Notes under the pieces: model-generated | What the model saw: only the letters and a program-made list of their open reading frames with translations | Told to the model about the DNA's origin: nothing | Database searches by the model: none | Assembly (NCBI GenBank): GCA_035772405.1 | Contig: JAYKKM010000439.1 | Span: forward strand, 7,389,501 to 7,453,500 | Source of the DNA: Chrysogorgia sp. JL179-B06 | Taxonomy: Eukaryota; Cnidaria; Anthozoa; Scleralcyonacea; Chrysogorgiidae | Length of the DNA stretch: 64,000 nucleotides | Direction of reading: 5' to 3' | Part shown: one piece after another, positions 55,325 to 64,000 of the stretch | How positions within the stretch are numbered: position 1 is the stretch's first letter | Layout of the letters: each line of letters starts with the position of its first letter | Made by a program: the position numbers and the translations under genes

Positions 55325-55694
55325 CCATTTTTATGCCAGCTTCACCGGCGCCCGCGTGCGTACTTTCGTCGATCCTTTCTCACGCTTATACTGGCCGAAT
55401 AGCAATCGTCCCGCTATCGCTTCTCGGCCTTTTTTGTGGACTTGTGCCAAAAGGTCGAGAATTAGCGATAGCGCGACATCTACGGACTTTAAAAATTGCC
55501 CAGTGCACATTAAACATGTCTACTTAGACGTAAAACAAGTTGTCTTCTTTTTGGTGTGGCGGTATGTTGGATGCCGTTCAAATTTTCAAACGTATCCCAT
55601 AATACATTGCGGTCATCGAATCTAAATTATTTGATGGATCGAAAAACGCAATTAATCGAATCGCTACATAACCTCGTAATTTACACCAACAAAT

Positions 55695-55755
55695 GTCTAC
55701 GACCATACCATCGGGAAAGCACCGGTTCTCGTCTGATCACCGAAGTTAAGCCCGA

Positions 55756-55790
<35 letters not shown>

Positions 55791-55813
55791 GGGAATACCC
55801 CGTGTCGTAGACT
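55695..55813 (+). rRNA. 5S rRNA copy 11
   Basis: 489-bp unit; third pattern begins. Confidence 0.97.
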
Positions 55814-56183
55814 CCATTTTTATGCCAGCTTCACCGGCGCCCGCGTGCGTACTTTCGTCGATCCTTTCTCACGCTTATACTGGCCGAATAGCAATCGTCC
55901 CGCTATCGCTTCTCGGCCTTTTTTGTGGACTTGTGCCAAAAGGTCGAGAATTAGCGATAGCGCGACATCTACGGACTTTAAAAATTGCCCAGTGCACATT
56001 AAACATGTCTACTTAGACGTAAAACAAGTTGTCTTCTTTTTGGTGTGGCGGTATGTTGGATGCCGTTCAAATTTTCAAACGTATCCCATAATACATTGCG
56101 GTCATCGAATCTAAATTATTTGATGGATCGAAAAACGCAATTAATCGAATCGCTACATAACCTCGTAATTTACACCAACAAAT

Positions 56184-56244
56184 GTCTACGACCATACCAT
56201 CGGGAAAGCACCGGTTCTCGTCTGATCACCGAAGTTAAGCCCGA

Positions 56245-56279
<35 letters not shown>

Positions 56280-56302
56280 GGGAATACCCCGTGTCGTAGA
56301 CT
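56184..56302 (+). rRNA. 5S rRNA copy 12
   Basis: 492-bp unit. Confidence 0.97.
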
Positions 56303-56675
56303 CCATTTTTATGCCAGCTTCACCGGCGCCCGCGTGCGTACTTTCGTCGATCCTTTCTCACGCTTATACAGCTGGCCGAATAGCAATCGTCCCGCTATCG
56401 CTTCTCGGCCTTTTTTGTGGACTTGTGCCAAAAGGTCGAGAATTAGCGATAGCGCGACATCTACGGACTTTAAAAATTGCCCAGTGCACATTAAACATGT
56501 CTACTTAGACGTAAAACAAGTTGTCTTCTTTTTGGTGTGGCGGTATGTTGGATGCCGTTCAAATTTTCAAACGTATCCCATAATACATTGCGGTCATCGA
56601 ATCTAAATTATTTGATGGATCGAAAAACGCAATTAATCGAATCGCTACATAACCTCGTAATTTACACCAACAAAT

Positions 56676-56736
56676 GTCTACGACCATACCATCGGGAAAG
56701 CACCGGTTCTCGTCTGATCACCGAAGTTAAGCCCGA

Positions 56737-56771
<35 letters not shown>

Positions 56772-56794
56772 GGGAATACCCCGTGTCGTAGACT
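56676..56794 (+). rRNA. 5S rRNA copy 13
   Basis: 489-bp unit. Confidence 0.97.
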
Positions 56795-57164
56795 CCATTT
56801 TTATGCCAGCTTCACCGGCGCCCGCGTGCGTACTTTCGTCGATCCTTTCTCACGCTTATACTGGCCGAATAGCAATCGTCCCGCTATCGCTTCTCGGCCT
56901 TTTTTGTGGACTTGTGCCAAAAGGTCGAGAATTAGCGATAGCGCGACATCTACGGACTTTAAAAATTGCCCAGTGCACATTAAACATGTCTACTTAGACG
57001 TAAAACAAGTTGTCTTCTTTTTGGTGTGGCGGTATGTTGGATGCCGTTCAAATTTTCAAACGTATCCCATAATACATTGCGGTCATCGAATCTAAATTAT
57101 TTGATGGATCGAAAAACGCAATTAATCGAATCGCTACATAACCTCGTAATTTACACCAACAAAT

Positions 57165-57225
57165 GTCTACGACCATACCATCGGGAAAGCACCGGTTCTC
57201 GTCTGATCACCGAAGTTAAGCCCGA

Positions 57226-57260
<35 letters not shown>

Positions 57261-57283
57261 GGGAATACCCCGTGTCGTAGACT
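57165..57283 (+). rRNA. 5S rRNA copy 14
   Basis: 492-bp unit. Confidence 0.97.
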
Positions 57284-57656
57284 CCATTTTTATGCCAGCT
57301 TCACCGGCGCCCGCGTGCGTACTTTCGTCGATCCTTTCTCACGCTTATACAGCTGGCCGAATAGCAATCGTCCCGCTATCGCTTCTCGGCCTTTTTTGTG
57401 GACTTGTGCCAAAAGGTCGAGAATTAGCGATAGCGCGACATCTACGGACTTTAAAAATTGCCCAGTGCACATTAAACATGTCTACTTAGACGTAAAACAA
57501 GTTGTCTTCTTTTTGGTGTGGCGGTATGTTGGATGCCGTTCAAATTTTCAAACGTATCCCATAATACATTGCGGTCATCGAATCTAAATTATTTGATGGA
57601 TCGAAAAACGCAATTAATCGAATCGCTACATAACCTCGTAATTTACACCAACAAAT

Positions 57657-57717
57657 GTCTACGACCATACCATCGGGAAAGCACCGGTTCTCGTCTGATC
57701 ACCGAAGTTAAGCCCGA

Positions 57718-57752
<35 letters not shown>

Positions 57753-57775
57753 GGGAATACCCCGTGTCGTAGACT
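57657..57775 (+). rRNA. 5S rRNA copy 15
   Basis: 492-bp unit, where the five-unit pattern would predict 489. Confidence 0.97.
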
Positions 57776-58148
57776 CCATTTTTATGCCAGCTTCACCGGC
57801 GCCCGCGTGCGTACTTTCGTCGATCCTTTCTCACGCTTATACAGCTGGCCGAATAGCAATCGTCCCGCTATCGCTTCTCGGCCTTTTTTGTGGACTTGTG
57901 CCAAAAGGTCGAGAATTAGCGATAGCGCGACATCTACGGACTTTAAAAATTGCCCAGTGCACATTAAACATGTCTACTTAGACGTAAAACAAGTTGTCTT
58001 CTTTTTGGTGTGGCGGTATGTTGGATGCCGTTCAAATTTTCAAACGTATCCCATAATACATTGCGGTCATCGAATCTAAATTATTTGATGGATCGAAAAA
58101 CGCAATTAATCGAATCGCTACATAACCTCGTAATTTACACCAACAAAT

Positions 58149-58209
58149 GTCTACGACCATACCATCGGGAAAGCACCGGTTCTCGTCTGATCACCGAAGT
58201 TAAGCCCGA

Positions 58210-58244
<35 letters not shown>

Positions 58245-58267
58245 GGGAATACCCCGTGTCGTAGACT
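58149..58267 (+). rRNA. 5S rRNA copy 16
   Basis: 489-bp unit; fourth pattern begins. Confidence 0.97.
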
Positions 58268-58637
58268 CCATTTTTATGCCAGCTTCACCGGCGCCCGCGT
58301 GCGTACTTTCGTCGATCCTTTCTCACGCTTATACTGGCCGAATAGCAATCGTCCCGCTATCGCTTCTCGGCCTTTTTTGTGGACTTGTGCCAAAAGGTCG
58401 AGAATTAGCGATAGCGCGACATCTACGGACTTTAAAAATTGCCCAGTGCACATTAAACATGTCTACTTAGACGTAAAACAAGTTGTCTTCTTTTTGGTGT
58501 GGCGGTATGTTGGATGCCGTTCAAATTTTCAAACGTATCCCATAATACATTGCGGTCATCGAATCTAAATTATTTGATGGATCGAAAAACGCAATTAATC
58601 GAATCGCTACATAACCTCGTAATTTACACCAACAAAT

Positions 58638-58698
58638 GTCTACGACCATACCATCGGGAAAGCACCGGTTCTCGTCTGATCACCGAAGTTAAGCCCGA

Positions 58699-58733
<35 letters not shown>

Positions 58734-58756
58734 GGGAATACCCCGTGTCGTAGACT
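58638..58756 (+). rRNA. 5S rRNA copy 17
   Basis: 492-bp unit. Confidence 0.97.
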
Positions 58757-59129
58757 CCATTTTTATGCCAGCTTCACCGGCGCCCGCGTGCGTACTTTCG
58801 TCGATCCTTTCTCACGCTTATACAGCTGGCCGAATAGCAATCGTCCCGCTATCGCTTCTCGGCCTTTTTTGTGGACTTGTGCCAAAAGGTCGAGAATTAG
58901 CGATAGCGCGACATCTACGGACTTTAAAAATTGCCCAGTGCACATTAAACATGTCTACTTAGACGTAAAACAAGTTGTCTTCTTTTTGGTGTGGCGGTAT
59001 GTTGGATGCCGTTCAAATTTTCAAACGTATCCCATAATACATTGCGGTCATCGAATCTAAATTATTTGATGGATCGAAAAACGCAATTAATCGAATCGCT
59101 ACATAACCTCGTAATTTACACCAACAAAT

Positions 59130-59190
59130 GTCTACGACCATACCATCGGGAAAGCACCGGTTCTCGTCTGATCACCGAAGTTAAGCCCGA

Positions 59191-59225
<35 letters not shown>

Positions 59226-59248
59226 GGGAATACCCCGTGTCGTAGACT
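59130..59248 (+). rRNA. 5S rRNA copy 18
   Basis: 489-bp unit. Confidence 0.97.
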
Positions 59249-59618
59249 CCATTTTTATGCCAGCTTCACCGGCGCCCGCGTGCGTACTTTCGTCGATCCT
59301 TTCTCACGCTTATACTGGCCGAATAGCAATCGTCCCGCTATCGCTTCTCGGCCTTTTTTGTGGACTTGTGCCAAAAGGTCGAGAATTAGCGATAGCGCGA
59401 CATCTACGGACTTTAAAAATTGCCCAGTGCACATTAAACATGTCTACTTAGACGTAAAACAAGTTGTCTTCTTTTTGGTGTGGCGGTATGTTGGATGCCG
59501 TTCAAATTTTCAAACGTATCCCATAATACATTGCGGTCATCGAATCTAAATTATTTGATGGATCGAAAAACGCAATTAATCGAATCGCTACATAACCTCG
59601 TAATTTACACCAACAAAT

Positions 59619-59679
59619 GTCTACGACCATACCATCGGGAAAGCACCGGTTCTCGTCTGATCACCGAAGTTAAGCCCGA

Positions 59680-59714
<35 letters not shown>

Positions 59715-59737
59715 GGGAATACCCCGTGTCGTAGACT
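59619..59737 (+). rRNA. 5S rRNA copy 19
   Basis: 492-bp unit. Confidence 0.97.
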
Positions 59738-60110
59738 CCATTTTTATGCCAGCTTCACCGGCGCCCGCGTGCGTACTTTCGTCGATCCTTTCTCACGCTT
59801 ATACAGCTGGCCGAATAGCAATCGTCCCGCTATCGCTTCTCGGCCTTTTTTGTGGACTTGTGCCAAAAGGTCGAGAATTAGCGATAGCGCGACATCTACG
59901 GACTTTAAAAATTGCCCAGTGCACATTAAACATGTCTACTTAGACGTAAAACAAGTTGTCTTCTTTTTGGTGTGGCGGTATGTTGGATGCCGTTCAAATT
60001 TTCAAACGTATCCCATAATACATTGCGGTCATCGAATCTAAATTATTTGATGGATCGAAAAACGCAATTAATCGAATCGCTACATAACCTCGTAATTTAC
60101 ACCAACAAAT

Positions 60111-60171
60111 GTCTACGACCATACCATCGGGAAAGCACCGGTTCTCGTCTGATCACCGAAGTTAAGCCCGA

Positions 60172-60206
<35 letters not shown>

Positions 60207-60229
60207 GGGAATACCCCGTGTCGTAGACT
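60111..60229 (+). rRNA. 5S rRNA copy 20
   Basis: 489-bp unit. Confidence 0.97.
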
Positions 60230-60599
60230 CCATTTTTATGCCAGCTTCACCGGCGCCCGCGTGCGTACTTTCGTCGATCCTTTCTCACGCTTATACTGGC
60301 CGAATAGCAATCGTCCCGCTATCGCTTCTCGGCCTTTTTTGTGGACTTGTGCCAAAAGGTCGAGAATTAGCGATAGCGCGACATCTACGGACTTTAAAAA
60401 TTGCCCAGTGCACATTAAACATGTCTACTTAGACGTAAAACAAGTTGTCTTCTTTTTGGTGTGGCGGTATGTTGGATGCCGTTCAAATTTTCAAACGTAT
60501 CCCATAATACATTGCGGTCATCGAATCTAAATTATTTGATGGATCGAAAAACGCAATTAATCGAATCGCTACATAACCTCGTAATTTACACCAACAAAT

Positions 60600-60660
60600 G
60601 TCTACGACCATACCATCGGGAAAGCACCGGTTCTCGTCTGATCACCGAAGTTAAGCCCGA

Positions 60661-60695
<35 letters not shown>

Positions 60696-60718
60696 GGGAA
60701 TACCCCGTGTCGTAGACT
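60600..60718 (+). rRNA. 5S rRNA copy 21
   Basis: The only 490-bp unit (tacctggcc variant at about 60,783). Confidence 0.97.
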
Positions 60719-61089
60719 CCATTTTTATGCCAGCTTCACCGGCGCCCGCGTGCGTACTTTCGTCGATCCTTTCTCACGCTTATACCTGGCCGAATAGCAA
60801 TCGTCCCGCTATCGCTTCTCGGCCTTTTTTGTGGACTTGTGCCAAAAGGTCGAGAATTAGCGATAGCGCGACATCTACGGACTTTAAAAATTGCCCAGTG
60901 CACATTAAACATGTCTACTTAGACGTAAAACAAGTTGTCTTCTTTTTGGTGTGGCGGTATGTTGGATGCCGTTCAAATTTTCAAACGTATCCCATAATAC
61001 ATTGCGGTCATCGAATCTAAATTATTTGATGGATCGAAAAACGCAATTAATCGAATCGCTACATAACCTCGTAATTTACACCAACAAAT

Positions 61090-61150
61090 GTCTACGACCA
61101 TACCATCGGGAAAGCACCGGTTCTCGTCTGATCACCGAAGTTAAGCCCGA

Positions 61151-61185
<35 letters not shown>

Positions 61186-61208
61186 GGGAATACCCCGTGT
61201 CGTAGACT
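61090..61208 (+). rRNA. 5S rRNA copy 22
   Basis: 489-bp unit. Confidence 0.97.
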
Positions 61209-61578
61209 CCATTTTTATGCCAGCTTCACCGGCGCCCGCGTGCGTACTTTCGTCGATCCTTTCTCACGCTTATACTGGCCGAATAGCAATCGTCCCGCTA
61301 TCGCTTCTCGGCCTTTTTTGTGGACTTGTGCCAAAAGGTCGAGAATTAGCGATAGCGCGACATCTACGGACTTTAAAAATTGCCCAGTGCACATTAAACA
61401 TGTCTACTTAGACGTAAAACAAGTTGTCTTCTTTTTGGTGTGGCGGTATGTTGGATGCCGTTCAAATTTTCAAACGTATCCCATAATACATTGCGGTCAT
61501 CGAATCTAAATTATTTGATGGATCGAAAAACGCAATTAATCGAATCGCTACATAACCTCGTAATTTACACCAACAAAT

Positions 61579-61639
61579 GTCTACGACCATACCATCGGGA
61601 AAGCACCGGTTCTCGTCTGATCACCGAAGTTAAGCCCGA

Positions 61640-61674
<35 letters not shown>

Positions 61675-61697
61675 GGGAATACCCCGTGTCGTAGACT
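61579..61697 (+). rRNA. 5S rRNA copy 23
   Basis: 489-bp unit. Confidence 0.97.
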
Positions 61698-62067
61698 CCA
61701 TTTTTATGCCAGCTTCACCGGCGCCCGCGTGCGTACTTTCGTCGATCCTTTCTCACGCTTATACTGGCCGAATAGCAATCGTCCCGCTATCGCTTCTCGG
61801 CCTTTTTTGTGGACTTGTGCCAAAAGGTCGAGAATTAGCGATAGCGCGACATCTACGGACTTTAAAAATTGCCCAGTGCACATTAAACATGTCTACTTAG
61901 ACGTAAAACAAGTTGTCTTCTTTTTGGTGTGGCGGTATGTTGGATGCCGTTCAAATTTTCAAACGTATCCCATAATACATTGCGGTCATCGAATCTAAAT
62001 TATTTGATGGATCGAAAAACGCAATTAATCGAATCGCTACATAACCTCGTAATTTACACCAACAAAT

Positions 62068-62128
62068 GTCTACGACCATACCATCGGGAAAGCACCGGTT
62101 CTCGTCTGATCACCGAAGTTAAGCCCGA

Positions 62129-62163
<35 letters not shown>

Positions 62164-62186
62164 GGGAATACCCCGTGTCGTAGACT
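62068..62186 (+). rRNA. 5S rRNA copy 24
   Basis: 489-bp unit. Confidence 0.97.
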
Positions 62187-62556
62187 CCATTTTTATGCCA
62201 GCTTCACCGGCGCCCGCGTGCGTACTTTCGTCGATCCTTTCTCACGCTTATACTGGCCGAATAGCAATCGTCCCGCTATCGCTTCTCGGCCTTTTTTGTG
62301 GACTTGTGCCAAAAGGTCGAGAATTAGCGATAGCGCGACATCTACGGACTTTAAAAATTGCCCAGTGCACATTAAACATGTCTACTTAGACGTAAAACAA
62401 GTTGTCTTCTTTTTGGTGTGGCGGTATGTTGGATGCCGTTCAAATTTTCAAACGTATCCCATAATACATTGCGGTCATCGAATCTAAATTATTTGATGGA
62501 TCGAAAAACGCAATTAATCGAATCGCTACATAACCTCGTAATTTACACCAACAAAT

Positions 62557-62617
62557 GTCTACGACCATACCATCGGGAAAGCACCGGTTCTCGTCTGATC
62601 ACCGAAGTTAAGCCCGA

Positions 62618-62652
<35 letters not shown>

Positions 62653-62675
62653 GGGAATACCCCGTGTCGTAGACT
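62557..62675 (+). rRNA. 5S rRNA copy 25
   Basis: 489-bp unit; fourth in a row of this length. Confidence 0.97.
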
Positions 62676-63045
62676 CCATTTTTATGCCAGCTTCACCGGC
62701 GCCCGCGTGCGTACTTTCGTCGATCCTTTCTCACGCTTATACTGGCCGAATAGCAATCGTCCCGCTATCGCTTCTCGGCCTTTTTTGTGGACTTGTGCCA
62801 AAAGGTCGAGAATTAGCGATAGCGCGACATCTACGGACTTTAAAAATTGCCCAGTGCACATTAAACATGTCTACTTAGACGTAAAACAAGTTGTCTTCTT
62901 TTTGGTGTGGCGGTATGTTGGATGCCGTTCAAATTTTCAAACGTATCCCATAATACATTGCGGTCATCGAATCTAAATTATTTGATGGATCGAAAAACGC
63001 AATTAATCGAATCGCTACATAACCTCGTAATTTACACCAACAAAT

Positions 63046-63106
63046 GTCTACGACCATACCATCGGGAAAGCACCGGTTCTCGTCTGATCACCGAAGTTAA
63101 GCCCGA

Positions 63107-63141
<35 letters not shown>

Positions 63142-63164
63142 GGGAATACCCCGTGTCGTAGACT
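63046..63164 (+). rRNA. 5S rRNA copy 26
   Basis: 492-bp unit. Confidence 0.97.
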
Positions 63165-63537
63165 CCATTTTTATGCCAGCTTCACCGGCGCCCGCGTGCG
63201 TACTTTCGTCGATCCTTTCTCACGCTTATACAGCTGGCCGAATAGCAATCGTCCCGCTATCGCTTCTCGGCCTTTTTTGTGGACTTGTGCCAAAAGGTCG
63301 AGAATTAGCGATAGCGCGACATCTACGGACTTTAAAAATTGCCCAGTGCACATTAAACATGTCTACTTAGACGTAAAACAAGTTGTCTTCTTTTTGGTGT
63401 GGCGGTATGTTGGATGCCGTTCAAATTTTCAAACGTATCCCATAATACATTGCGGTCATCGAATCTAAATTATTTGATGGATCGAAAAACGCAATTAATC
63501 GAATCGCTACATAACCTCGTAATTTACACCAACAAAT

Positions 63538-63598
63538 GTCTACGACCATACCATCGGGAAAGCACCGGTTCTCGTCTGATCACCGAAGTTAAGCCCGA

Positions 63599-63633
<35 letters not shown>

Positions 63634-63656
63634 GGGAATACCCCGTGTCGTAGACT
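63538..63656 (+). rRNA. 5S rRNA copy 27
   Basis: 489-bp unit; the last complete gene in the window. Confidence 0.97.
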
Positions 63657-64000
63657 CCATTTTTATGCCAGCTTCACCGGCGCCCGCGTGCGTACTTTCG
63701 TCGATCCTTTCTCACGCTTATACTGGCCGAATAGCAATCGTCCCGCTATCGCTTCTCGGCCTTTTTTGTGGACTTGTGCCAAAAGGTCGAGAATTAGCGA
63801 TAGCGCGACATCTACGGACTTTAAAAATTGCCCAGTGCACATTAAACATGTCTACTTAGACGTAAAACAAGTTGTCTTCTTTTTGGTGTGGCGGTATGTT
63901 GGATGCCGTTCAAATTTTCAAACGTATCCCATAATACATTGCGGTCATCGAATCTAAATTATTTGATGGATCGAAAAACGCAATTAATCGAATCGCTACA

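Larger units (their letters stand above)
50641..64000 (+). repeat. 5S rDNA tandem array (27 full units, continues past window)
   Basis: Unit starts, taking gtggcggtat as reference, are 50,654; 51,143; 51,635 and so on to 63,888. Lengths are 489 (16 units), 492 (10) or 490 (1). Each unit is: spacer, 119-bp 5S gene, T-run, GC-rich spacer with the length-variable site, U2-like hairpin, AT-rich spacer. By eye the units are identical except at the variable site (tac|tggcc, tacagctggcc, or tacctggcc once). Homology starts at 50,641 (tcttctttttgg). The last unit is cut by the window end before its 5S gene. Frames of 60-112 codons in the array are by-products of the repeat. Confidence 0.97.

Noticed and set aside
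50654..63957. Dozens of identical 60-112-codon frames in the 5S array
   Set aside because: They overlap the 5S gene or spacer, recur with each unit and have no protein features.

Overview
The window is gene-poor, transposon-rich DNA from an animal. A non-bilaterian (cnidarian- or sponge-like) host is my best guess. The support is metazoan-type CR1/jockey-like LINE reverse transcriptases, Ty3/gypsy and Mutator-like elements, short TTAGGG-like tracts, AT-rich intergenic DNA, and a 5S rRNA carrying internal motifs I associate with cnidarian/sponge 5S. I saw no complete host protein gene and no bacterial-type operon. Host identity is inference. Layout: 1-8.1 kb is AT-rich DNA with small inverted-repeat (MITE-like) elements, one LINE 3' fragment and one possible host first exon. 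8.3-12.65 kb is a decayed, 5'-truncated Ty3/gypsy element with an inverted-repeat insertion in its RNase H region, followed by a LINE fragment. 16.07-17.95 kb is a 5'-truncated LINE with an open RT frame, flanked on both sides by TTAGGATTAGGG-type repeats. 22.1-29.2 kb is a decayed gene of a widespread invertebrate family with a PIN/FEN-like acidic core. It is split by a small MITE and by a young 4.77-kb Ty3/gypsy element (similar LTRs, 5-bp target duplication). 30-33 kb holds minisatellites and an 800-bp element with a perfect 10-bp target duplication. 33,870-43,805 is the most notable unit: a complete Mutator-like (MULE) transposon of about 9.94 kb. It has 246-bp terminal inverted repeats and a perfect 9-bp target duplication. 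It holds one six-exon minus-strand gene whose splice phases all agree. That gene joins a J-domain-like HPD segment, an OTU-like cysteine-protease-like segment, a SAP-like helix pair, a zinc-binding region, a MULE DDE transposase and a SWIM zinc finger. 43.8-45.1 kb has two adjacent foldback elements. 45,173-49,113 is a 3.9-kb palindromic foldback element whose arms carry satellite arrays. 50,641 to the window end is a tandem array of 27 complete 5S rRNA genes in near-identical units of 489, 490 or 492 bp. Every spacer carries a long hairpin whose two arms each resemble the 5' end of U2 snRNA. Functional logic: the mobile elements act independently. The MULE gene would supply its own transposase acting on TIRs packed with a repeated 12-mer. 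The 5S array is the only clearly functional host gene set seen.
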